NCBI GenBank assembly: GCA_946480175.1
Contig: CAMLIK010000006.1
Coordinates: 1 to 59,850, forward strand
From: an uncultured Gilliamella sp.
GTDB taxonomy: Bacteria; Pseudomonadota; Gammaproteobacteria; Enterobacterales; Orbaceae
Direction: 5' to 3'
Length of the DNA stretch: 59,850 nucleotides
Shown here: positions 53,358 to 59,850 of the stretch, in pieces
How positions within the stretch are numbered: position 1 is the stretch's first letter
Layout of the letters: each line of letters begins with the position of its first letter
Program-made: the position numbers and the translations under genes
Notes under the pieces: generated by a model
What the model saw: the letters and a program-made list of their open reading frames with translations, nothing else
Database searches by the model: none
What the model was told of the DNA's origin: nothing

Positions 53358-53807
53358 CTAACTGTTAACGTGATCTGAAGGCCCTGGAGAAATATAATGA
53401 CTAACTTCAACATAATTATTTTTGGTTTGACCGGTAGCGTAATATAACCCAATACCTAATAAGCAAATTAATATGAATAAAACAATAAAGAAAATCTTTT
53501 TATTGTGATACTTTTTATTATCTATTGATTTAAGTTTAACGGATTGTTTTGTTAAATATTGTTTTGCTAATGCGTCAAGGTAGGGTTGATATTCTTCATT
53601 TGGTAAACCAACAATCTCTGCATAAGTTTGAATGTAACCTTTAACAAGAACAAAAGGGGCTTGAACTAACTGGTTATTTTCAATTTCTGAAATAATTTCC
53701 GTTTTTATATAAATTTTAGCAGCAATATCTTTCTGAGTTAAGCCCATATTAGCTCTTAAATCGGAAAGAATCTTACCCAACGAAATATTGTTTTCCATAA
53801 TTCCCAC
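53358..53807 (-). CDS. rodZ: Short RodZ-like cytoskeleton protein lacking the periplasmic domain
   Basis: 149-aa protein with an N-terminal HTH_25 domain (SLGKILSDLRANMGLTQKDI near 9, FVLVKGYIQTYAEIVGLP near 52), a basic linker and one membrane helix (about 104-125). Only about 24 residues lie beyond the helix. E. coli RodZ is 337 aa and has a periplasmic beta domain that this one lacks. Position next to ispG is that of rodZ. Known RodZ links MreB to the cell-wall elongation complex through the cytoplasmic part, which is kept. The start is GTG 53807; ATG 53798 is an alternative. No sequence resembling the missing domain was found downstream of the stop. Confidence 0.78.
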   Translation of the reverse strand: MGIMENNISLGKILSDLRANMGLTQKDIAAKIYIKTEIISEIENNQLVQAPFVLVKGYIQTYAEIVGLPNEEYQPYLDALAKQYLTKQSVKLKSIDNKKYHNKKIFFIVLFILICLLGIGLYYATGQTKNNYVEVSHYISPGPSDHVNS

Positions 53808-53854
53808 TTACTTTGCTCTCCGTAAACTTGTATAATTTTTACTTATTTTAGGAA

Positions 53855-54721
53855 TTAATCAATCCTTTTTGCATTAAACCACTGTTTTGGAGCTTCAATT
53901 TCACTTTGTGCAGCGACTAATTGTAACTCATATTCATTTTGTTTCAATGTTTCAAGCATTACCGCATAAACCGCAGAAGTAGTATGTTCTAACGCTTCAA
54001 CCATCGATTTACCAAGCATTATATTCGCTAAGAACAACCCACTAGTCATATCGCCAACACCTACAGGTTGTTTAACACCAAAATCAACTAAAGGACGATC
54101 TATGTGCCAAGCTTCATCTTGAGTCACAAGCAACATTTCAAAACGATCTTTTTGATAACCTGCACGACTCAAATGTTTAACTAAAATCGCTTTAGGCCCT
54201 TTTTGACAAATTGCACGGCATGCTAAAACGGCTTCATTAACATTACTTATGGCTTGTTTGCCATTAAGCTCCTCGAGTTCTAAAATATTAGGTGCCATGA
54301 TATCTGCAACAGGCAAAGCAGTGTTACATAAAAACTCTGATACGCCGGGAGCGACAAAGCAGCCTTTTTCAGGATGGCCCATTACCGGATCACAAAGATA
54401 AATTGCTTCTGGATTTTCAGCTTTTACTTTTTTCACAATTTCAATAATTGCATTACCTTGTTCTGCTGAGCCCATATAGCCACTTAATACGGCATTACAA
54501 CGTTGCAATTCGCCAATAGCATTAATCCCATCGGCAATATCGGTTAAATGAGATGCTGGCATTACCGTTCCAGTCCATTGATGATATTGAGTATGATTGG
54601 AAAATTGAACCGTATTTAACGGCCAAACATTCACCCCCAAACGGCGCATAGGGAATACTGCTGCACTATTCCCCGCATGACCGAAGACAACATGCGACTG
54701 AATCGATAATATATTTTTCAT
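53855..54721 (-). CDS. pdxY: Pyridoxal kinase PdxY
   Basis: Phosphorylates pyridoxal to PLP. The 288-aa product (E. coli 287) has [20 protein letters not shown] at the start, [12 protein letters not shown] near 35, [11 protein letters not shown] near 112 and the ribokinase-type catalytic motif [16 protein letters not shown] near 217. I chose ATG 54721, preceded by GGAG; a longer in-frame start at 54865 would run into tyrS and add 48 unrelated residues. It lies 4 bp after tyrS, as in the E. coli tyrS-pdxY pair. Confidence 0.94.
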   Translation of the reverse strand: MKNILSIQSHVVFGHAGNSAAVFPMRRLGVNVWPLNTVQFSNHTQYHQWTGTVMPASHLTDIADGINAIGELQRCNAVLSGYMGSAEQGNAIIEIVKKVKAENPEAIYLCDPVMGHPEKGCFVAPGVSEFLCNTALPVADIMAPNILELEELNGKQAISNVNEAVLACRAICQKGPKAILVKHLSRAGYQKDRFEMLLVTQDEAWHIDRPLVDFGVKQPVGVGDMTSGLFLANIMLGKSMVEALEHTTSAVYAVMLETLKQNEYELQLVAAQSEIEAPKQWFNAKRID

Positions 54722-54725
54722 GAAA

Positions 54726-55997
54726 TCATCTCCAAATAAGTAGGCAATAGTATTTTTTACCTCGACGCAATAAGGTATAACGATTAAAGAGTTTATCACC
54801 ATCTGAGAAACGATAATCCGTTGTTGCGTTACGTTGACCATTAACGGAAATAGCATTTGATTCAATCATGGTTCTTGCCTGACCTCTTGACGGTGCGAAC
54901 TCGGCATTAACAATTGCTTGTTGTAAATCGAGATCTTCTTCAACGGTTAAAGTTGGCATACCATCTTGAGCTAGTTGCTCTAAATCAGCCTCAGATAAAT
55001 CAGTTAATTTACCTGAAAATAAACTTTCAGTGATACGTTTAGCCGCGGTTAAACCTTCTTCACCATGAACTAGACGAGTAACTTGTTCGGCAAGAACATA
55101 TTGAGCTTTAGGTGCAACACCACTATTCTTATCTTCTTCTTCCAAAGCATCAATTTCTTCCAATGACATAAAAGTAAAGAATTTAAGGAAGCGATAAACA
55201 TCAGCATCAGCTGTATTAATCCAAAATTGGTAAAATTTATATGGACTGGTCTTTTTCGGATCTAACCATACCGCACCGCTTTCGGTTTTACCGAATTTGG
55301 TTCCATCCGATTTGGTAATTAAAGGTACAGTCAAACCATAAACTTGTTTCTGATGTAAACGACGAGTTAAATCGATACCAGCAGTAATATTACCCCACTG
55401 ATCAGAACCACCAATTTGTAATACAACATTATGTGCTTTATTAAGACTTGCAAAGTCATAAGACTGTAACAAACTATAAGAGAACTCAGTAAATGAAATA
55501 CCTGACTCATCGCGGTCAATACGTTGTTTAACCGATTCCTTGTTAATCATGGCATTAACAGAAAAATATTTACCAATATCACGTAAAAAAGATAAAACAT
55601 TCATGCCACCAAACCAATCATAGTTGTTGGCAACAATAGCGGCGTTATCACTACATGTAAAATCCAAGAACGGTGCAACTTGTTGCTTGATTTTCTCACT
55701 CCACTCTATCACGGTATCTTCCGTGTTAAGTTTACGCTCAACCGCTTTGAAACTTGGATCACCAATTAGTCCTGTTGCACCACCAACTAACGCAATTGGT
55801 TTATGACCAGCCAATTGAAAACGTTTTAAACAAAGTAATGGAACTAAATGACCAAGATGCAAACTGTCAGCTGTTGGATCAAAACCACAATATAGCGCAA
55901 TAGGATTTTGTTCAATTAATTCCATTAACGCTTTTTCATCAGTGAGCTGAGCAATCAGTCCACGCTCTTGTAGTTGTTTGATCACATTTTTTGTCAT
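54726..55997 (-). CDS. tyrS: Tyrosyl-tRNA synthetase
   Basis: Class I synthetase of 423 aa (E. coli 424). The HIGH motif is in [12 protein letters not shown] near residue 42, [15 protein letters not shown] near 195 forms the tyrosine pocket, and the KMSKS loop reads KFGKT near 237. A C-terminal S4 RNA-binding domain follows ([15 protein letters not shown] near 375). It is the first gene of the tyrS-pdxY pair. The 49-bp gap to putP holds no terminator. Confidence 0.97.
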   Translation of the reverse strand: MTKNVIKQLQERGLIAQLTDEKALMELIEQNPIALYCGFDPTADSLHLGHLVPLLCLKRFQLAGHKPIALVGGATGLIGDPSFKAVERKLNTEDTVIEWSEKIKQQVAPFLDFTCSDNAAIVANNYDWFGGMNVLSFLRDIGKYFSVNAMINKESVKQRIDRDESGISFTEFSYSLLQSYDFASLNKAHNVVLQIGGSDQWGNITAGIDLTRRLHQKQVYGLTVPLITKSDGTKFGKTESGAVWLDPKKTSPYKFYQFWINTADADVYRFLKFFTFMSLEEIDALEEEDKNSGVAPKAQYVLAEQVTRLVHGEEGLTAAKRITESLFSGKLTDLSEADLEQLAQDGMPTLTVEEDLDLQQAIVNAEFAPSRGQARTMIESNAISVNGQRNATTDYRFSDGDKLFNRYTLLRRGKKYYCLLIWR

Positions 55998-56046
55998 GAT
56001 ATTTTACCTATTAAATTTGTTACATTTCTATTTTATTAAATTACAG

Positions 56047-57528
56047 TTAATTATTATGATATCTTTTGTACGCTTGTTCAAAATGCTCTTCGACTATTCC
56101 GTTTGGCTTTTTATCTAATAAACTAAAAATAACTATCGCTATTGATGCAAATAAAAAACCAGGAATTAGTGAATATAAATTAAACCAATTGAAATTAATC
56201 CAAAGTAAAACGGTAATGGCGCCAGTTATCATTCCAGCTAGTGCACCATTACGCGTCATTCGAACCCAAAAAACCGAAAATACAACAATAGGACCAAATG
56301 CCGCACCAAATCCAGCCCAAGCATGGCTAACCAAGTCAAGTACACTATTATTTGGATTGATAGCGAGTAATATAGCAACAATTGAAACTAATAATACCAT
56401 TACACGGCCAACCCAAACCAACTCTCGCTGCTTAGCCTTTGGTCGGATAAAAGCACGATAAAAATCTTCTGTTAATGCACTTGAACAAACCAATAACTGA
56501 CAACTTAAGGTACTCATTACTGCTGCCAAAATAGCGGCAAGCAATATACCAGCAATCCAAGGATTAAATAGTAATTTAGATAATTCAATAAAAATACGTT
56601 CATGTTTTCCATTATCAATTAAATAAGCTAAGTTAGGGTTATTGGCAAAAAAAGCAATACCAAAAAAACCAACAGTAATCGCGCCAGCTAAACATAAAAT
56701 CATCCATGTCATACTAATTCGACGAGCATTTTTCATTACTTCATGAGAATCAGCAGCCATAAATCTAGCTAAAATATGTGGTTGACCAAAATAACCAAGT
56801 CCCCAACCTAACAATGAAATAATGGCAATCAAATCCATATGAGCAAAGATATTAGTATAATCAGGATTTAATGATTGAATGTTAGCCATTGCATCAGTAA
56901 AACCACCGGCATTAATCATCACCATAATTGGCGTTAAGATTAGAGCAAACATCATTAAACTAGCTTGAATAGTATCGGTCCAGCTTACCGCTAAGAAACC
57001 ACCGATAAAAGTATAAGCAATTGTCGCTCCCGCACCAGCTAGCATTGCCCAGCCATAACTAAGGCCAAATGTGCTTTCAAATAATTTAGCGCCAGCAACT
57101 ACGCCTGAAGCACAATAAATTGTGAAAAAGATTAAAATTATCACCGCTGAAATAATTCGTAACAATGAACTATTATCATCAAATCGACGAGAAAAATAAT
57201 CAGGTAAAGTTAATGAATTATGATTTATTTCAGTAAAAACTCTTAGCCTACCGGCAATTAGTAGCCAATTTAAGTAAGCGCCAATTATTAAACCAATTGC
57301 AATCCAACTTTGTGAAATACCAAATAAAAAAACCGCTCCTGGTAATCCCATTAATAACCAGCCACTCATATCAGAAGCGCCAGCAGAAAGTGCTGTCACC
57401 ACACTACCGATACGCCGTCCACCTAATATGTAATCACCAAAATTACGGGTTGCACGAAATGCAAAGAAACCGATAGCAATCATTCCTAATATGTAAACAG
57501 CAAAGGTGACAATCATTGGTAATGACAT
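56047..57528 (-). CDS. putP: Sodium/proline symporter PutP
   Basis: Inner-membrane Na+/proline symporter (SSS family) of 493 aa (E. coli 502), with 13 helices. Kept are the sodium- and substrate-site segments SAGASDMSGWLLMGLPGAVF near 49, RIISAVIILIFFTIYCASG near 123, GWGLGYFGQPHILARFMAA near 245 and STLSCQLLVCSSALTEDFYR near 340. putA is not adjacent. Proline may serve as a nutrient or osmoprotectant. Regulation is not visible in the 271-bp upstream gap. Confidence 0.95.
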   Translation of the reverse strand: MSLPMIVTFAVYILGMIAIGFFAFRATRNFGDYILGGRRIGSVVTALSAGASDMSGWLLMGLPGAVFLFGISQSWIAIGLIIGAYLNWLLIAGRLRVFTEINHNSLTLPDYFSRRFDDNSSLLRIISAVIILIFFTIYCASGVVAGAKLFESTFGLSYGWAMLAGAGATIAYTFIGGFLAVSWTDTIQASLMMFALILTPIMVMINAGGFTDAMANIQSLNPDYTNIFAHMDLIAIISLLGWGLGYFGQPHILARFMAADSHEVMKNARRISMTWMILCLAGAITVGFFGIAFFANNPNLAYLIDNGKHERIFIELSKLLFNPWIAGILLAAILAAVMSTLSCQLLVCSSALTEDFYRAFIRPKAKQRELVWVGRVMVLLVSIVAILLAINPNNSVLDLVSHAWAGFGAAFGPIVVFSVFWVRMTRNGALAGMITGAITVLLWINFNWFNLYSLIPGFLFASIAIVIFSLLDKKPNGIVEEHFEQAYKRYHNN

Positions 57529-57799
57529 TTTAATAATAAACCTTGAATGATGAAATTAAAAAATAGTTGGCTAGCTTACCATAAAAAGCGAATGCTAAAA
57601 AGCAGACGATTTTTGCAGATCAATATAATATGCAAAAGAAAGAAAAATAATTCCAATCACCTAGTAAAAATATTTTATAATTTTTTAAATAGATAGATTT
57701 TCAATAGATTTACCCTATATAAAAACTAAAGATATCCTACGGTTAAATTATAAATAAAGTATATAATATTAACCAACCATTTTATGTTTATAATATATT
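57529..57799. other. Intergenic region between putP and nth
   Basis: 271 bp of AT-rich DNA between divergent genes. On the plus strand two TATAAT elements occur close to nth, at 57762-57767 and 57789-57794. On the minus strand the putP promoter could not be assigned. No RNA gene or small ORF was seen. Confidence 0.4.
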
Positions 57800-58438
57800 G
57801 TGAAACAATCAACTCGAATACAAATTTTAGAAAGACTAAAAGAGCATATTAAAGATCCGACAACAGAATTAGTATATCAAACTCCATTTGAGTTACTTAT
57901 AGCTGTTGTACTTTCAGCCCAAGCTACCGATATTAGTGTTAATAAAGCAACTAAACCGTTATTTGCGGTTGCAAACACTGCTGAACAAATTTTGGCGTTA
58001 GGCGTCAATAGATTAAAAGATTATATTCGAACCATCGGTTTATATAATAGTAAAGCTGAAAATATCATCAAAACTTGTCAGATTTTGGTTGATAAATACC
58101 AAGGTGAAGTGCCTGAAAATTTTGATTCATTAATAGCTCTTCCTGGCGTAGGTAGAAAAACAGCTAATGTTGTTTTAAATACCGCGTTTGGTTGGCCGAC
58201 TATTGCCGTCGATACACATATATTTAGGGTAAGTAACCGAACTGGCTTTGCTCCGGGTAAAACGGTTGAAGCTGTTGAAGAAAAATTACTTAAAGTAGTA
58301 CCAAAAGAGTACAAAATAAATTGTCATCATTGGTTAATATTACATGGTCGATATACCTGTATAGCTAGGAAGCCACGCTGCGGATCTTGCGTTATTGAAG
58401 ATTTGTGTGAATATAAAGAAAAAGTTTATCCAGAGTAA
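57800..58438 (+). CDS. nth: Endonuclease III
   Basis: DNA glycosylase/AP lyase for oxidised pyrimidines. The 212-aa product (E. coli 211) has the helix-hairpin-helix LPGVGRKTANVVLNTAFGWP near residue 113 with catalytic Lys (about 120), the catalytic Asp in AVDTHIFRVSNR near 137, and the 4Fe-4S ligands CIARKPRCGSCVIEDLC near 186. The start is GTG 57800, set by homology. It has no Shine-Dalgarno sequence, and a TATAAT lies only 5 bp before it, so a very short or absent leader is possible. It is followed by smrB after 7 bp. Confidence 0.95.
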   Translation: MKQSTRIQILERLKEHIKDPTTELVYQTPFELLIAVVLSAQATDISVNKATKPLFAVANTAEQILALGVNRLKDYIRTIGLYNSKAENIIKTCQILVDKYQGEVPENFDSLIALPGVGRKTANVVLNTAFGWPTIAVDTHIFRVSNRTGFAPGKTVEAVEEKLLKVVPKEYKINCHHWLILHGRYTCIARKPRCGSCVIEDLCEYKEKVYPE

Positions 58439-58445
58439 AAAATCA

Positions 58446-58991
58446 ATGCCAAATAAATTTAAATTAGAAGATGAAGATATCAACTTGTTTAAAAGTAGTA
58501 TTGGGAATGCCAAACAACTTAAACAAGATACCGTTATTCATAAACCAGTAAAACGATCCCAAAAGCTAATTGATAATCAAAAGCTTCAACATGAAAAAGT
58601 AAATAATGAATTTTACTTTTCTGATGATTACCAACCACTATTACAAGAAGATCCTATCCGTTATAGTCGTGAAAATTCAGATCCCAATGAATTAAAAAAA
58701 TTACGCCGTGGATTTTATACACCTGAATTCTTTTTAGACTTACATGGTTTAACTCAACAAGAAGCGAAAAAAGAAATCGCTGCTTTGATTGCTGCTTGTT
58801 TAAAAGAAAATGCCAACTGCGCGTGCATTATGTATGGACATGGTAAAAACATATTAAAAAAGCAAACACCAATGTGGCTAGCCCAACATCCACATGTAAT
58901 ATGCTTTCATCAAGCGCCTAAAGAGTTTGGTGGTACTGCAGCATTACTGGTTTTATTTGATATCGATAACCCATCAGTTAATCTAAGATAA
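58446..58991 (+). CDS. smrB: Collided-ribosome endonuclease SmrB
   Basis: Smr-domain nuclease that cleaves mRNA between collided ribosomes and feeds ribosome rescue. The 181-aa product (E. coli SmrB 183) keeps the N-terminal ribosome-binding segment, YFSDDYQPLLQE near 60, KKLRRGFYTPEFFLDLHGLT near 83 with the DLH catalytic motif, and IMYGHGKNILKKQTP near 130. I chose ATG 58446, where E. coli similarity begins; an in-frame start at 58395 would overlap nth. In E. coli smrB is not next to nth, so this operon pairing is specific to this lineage. Confidence 0.94.
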   Translation: MPNKFKLEDEDINLFKSSIGNAKQLKQDTVIHKPVKRSQKLIDNQKLQHEKVNNEFYFSDDYQPLLQEDPIRYSRENSDPNELKKLRRGFYTPEFFLDLHGLTQQEAKKEIAALIAACLKENANCACIMYGHGKNILKKQTPMWLAQHPHVICFHQAPKEFGGTAALLVLFDIDNPSVNLR

Positions 58992-59010
58992 TCTCTAAAA
59001 ATTAAGTAAT

Positions 59011-59104
59011 AAAAAAGCCAGCTTTGACTAAGCTGGCAAACATTGGAAGCAATGTGAGCAATGTCATACTTTTTCAGAAGTCTTTCGACACTCTAACAAA
59101 GTAC
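59011..59104 (-). ncRNA. ryhB: RyhB-type iron-starvation small RNA
   Basis: On the minus strand a Fur-box promoter is followed by about 94 nt ending in a Rho-independent terminator. The middle contains GACATTGCTCACATTGCTTC (minus strand, plus coordinates 59046-59065), identical to the conserved pairing core of E. coli RyhB. The terminator is GCCAGCTT-loop-AAGCTGGC (59017-59037) followed by six U, again like RyhB (GCCAGC...GCTGGC). A 5' stem (GTCGAAAGAC) precedes the core. Length is close to the 90 nt of E. coli RyhB. In known systems RyhB binds Hfq and blocks mRNAs of iron-using proteins such as SodB and succinate dehydrogenase when iron is scarce. None of those genes is in this window. Confidence 0.92.
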
Positions 59105-59106
59105 AA

Positions 59107-59139
59107 TTGAATGATAATCATTCTCATTCTTGAATGCAA
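59107..59139 (-). promoter_or_regulatory. ryhB promoter with Fur box
   Basis: Minus-strand -35 TTGCAT (59134-59139) and -10 TATCAT (59111-59116) are spaced by exactly 17 bp. The 13-bp core AATGATAATCATT (59110-59122) is identical to the centre of the Fur consensus and covers the -10 and spacer. Fe-Fur would thus block the promoter in iron-rich cells. Transcription should start near 59104. Confidence 0.88.
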
Positions 59140-59241
59140 GATATTTTTTGACTTTTTTCAAAAAAACGACAAAAGCTTGGCAATTTGAAAAGCACTATAA
59201 TATTAACTTATTGTTTTTATATAAACAATAGACAAGGAAGG

Positions 59242-59263
59242 AGCAGGATAATATCATCCTGCT
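59242..59263. terminator. Hairpin downstream of obgE
   Basis: AGCAGGAT (59242-59249) pairs with ATCCTGCT (59256-59263) around a 6-nt loop. On the minus strand it follows the obgE stop by about 50 nt but has only a C/T-rich tail. On the plus strand ATTTTG follows. It is probably the obgE terminator, but weak. Confidence 0.45.
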
Positions 59264-59314
59264 ATTTTGAAATATTTGGTATAAATGGAATATTAAAGCT
59301 AATTGACGATATTT

Positions 59315-59850
59315 CTATTTTTGATAGATAAATTCGACGCCTTCTTCATCACTTTCATCCCAATCATCAAAATCATCGTCATCCAAAGCATCATCCATCA
59401 CTTGTTGATGGTAATCATCCCACATAAATTCTACCTTTTCAGGAGAGGTATTGTCCTCTTCCGTCTCCCTAGGATGCGCATTGATATATTCCATCAAATC
59501 CCAGCATAGTGCTTTTACACCTTCATGATTTACCGCTGAGATAACATAATATTTATCATCCCAATTTAAAGCTTGCGCAATCTCGGCTGCTCGTTTTTCG
59601 CTTTCTTCACTGCCTAATACATCCATCTTATTAAACACTAACCAACGCGGTTTATTGGCTAACTTTCCACTATATTGATGTAATTCTTGGATAATAACTT
59701 TGGCGTTTTCAATCGGATCTGAACCGTCGATTGGTGCGATATCAATTAAATGCACTAGCACACGGCAGCGTTCAAGGTGTTTTAAAAAACGAATTCCAAG
59801 CCCTGCACCATCTGATGCGCCTTTTATCAACCCAGGAATATCGGCAACCA
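59315..59850 (-). CDS. obgE: GTPase ObgE/CgtA, 3' part (5' end outside the window)
   Basis: Ribosome-associated GTPase for 50S assembly and stress control. Only the C-terminal part of about 178 residues is present, running off the right edge. It includes the switch II region [18 protein letters not shown], the NKMD nucleotide motif and [11 protein letters not shown] (G5), followed by an acidic tail rich in Asp and Glu ([20 protein letters not shown]) typical of gammaproteobacterial Obg. The sequence stays open to base 59850, so the start at 59830 is only an internal Met. Confidence 0.95.
   Translation of the reverse strand, partial: VADIPGLIKGASDGAGLGIRFLKHLERCRVLVHLIDIAPIDGSDPIENAKVIIQELHQYSGKLANKPRWLVFNKMDVLGSEESEKRAAEIAQALNWDDKYYVISAVNHEGVKALCWDLMEYINAHPRETEEDNTSPEKVEFMWDDYHQQVMDDALDDDDFDDWDESDEEGVEFIYQK

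Larger units (their letters stand above)
58992..59314. other. Intergenic region between smrB and obgE
   Basis: 323 bp holding the ryhB gene and its Fur-controlled promoter (59011-59139, minus strand). The remainder, 59140-59314, has a plus-strand TATAAT at 59196-59201, a short inverted repeat ATTGTTT/AAACAAT near 59210-59230, and a hairpin at 59242-59263. No ORF was seen. Confidence 0.6.

Noticed and set aside
54722-54865. pdxY start inside tyrS
   Set aside because: Adds 48 residues read in another frame of tyrS; the ATG at 54721 has GGAG upstream and matches PdxY.
59011-59037. Terminator of smrB
   Set aside because: On the plus strand the hairpin has no U tract; the six U lie on the minus strand, so it belongs to ryhB.

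Overview
The window is chromosomal DNA of a low-GC gammaproteobacterium. Gene order and protein sequence follow the Enterobacterales closely: dnaA-dnaN-recF-gyrB, yfgJ-der-bamB-yfgM-hisS-ispG-rodZ, tyrS-pdxY and nth-smrB. The AT-rich composition together with this gene set suggests Orbaceae (Gilliamella-like insect gut symbionts). That placement is an inference, since there is no rRNA in the window. I found no insertion sequence, prophage, CRISPR array, tRNA or rRNA.

Layout. 1-6.1 kb holds housekeeping genes: rhlB, sxy/tfoX, a small secreted unknown, the nadE-glnB operon and aroB. 6.2-12.6 kb is an accessory redox cassette: an OFA-type MFS transporter, an 818-aa three-domain flavoprotein reductase (FMN reductase + covalent-FMN domain + FAD/fumarate-reductase-like domain), a separate FMN-reductase subunit, a divergent LysR regulator and a cytoplasmic ApbE flavin transferase. 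This looks like a soluble NAD(P)H-dependent reductase of a 2-enoate such as a cinnamate, acrylate or urocanate. 12.7-24.5 kb holds aroF with two TyrR-box matches, purL, a DUF2339-DUF3999 membrane pair and glnS.

24.7-32.7 kb holds an RstAB-like two-component system beside two convergent operons. One encodes a HAD phosphatase, an esterase and two four-helix SMR-type transporters. The other encodes a class III aminotransferase, a GNAT/FemX-like acyltransferase and an arginase-fold protein. I read these as one uncharacterised pathway that makes, modifies and moves a small amine or an amino-lipid. 32.9-42.1 kb holds mipA/ompV, rdgC, ompA and the replication cluster dnaA-dnaN-recF-gyrB, with a perfect DnaA box in the dnaA promoter but no cluster of boxes that would mark oriC.

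42.2-46.4 kb holds a frameshifted small membrane-protein gene, glutathionylspermidine synthetase/amidase, ybeD and metY, whose ribosome binding site lies inside a possible hairpin. 46.4-57.5 kb is a nearly continuous minus-strand run: adk, yfgJ, der, bamB, yfgM, hisS, ispG, a short rodZ, pdxY, tyrS, putP. The right end has nth-smrB and then, on the minus strand, a Fur-controlled RyhB-type small RNA with its promoter, Fur box, conserved core and terminator, followed by the 3' part of obgE running off the window.

The best candidates for undescribed biology are the flavoprotein reductase cassette, the aminotransferase/arginase-fold/SMR cluster next to RstAB, and the RyhB homologue in a new genomic position.
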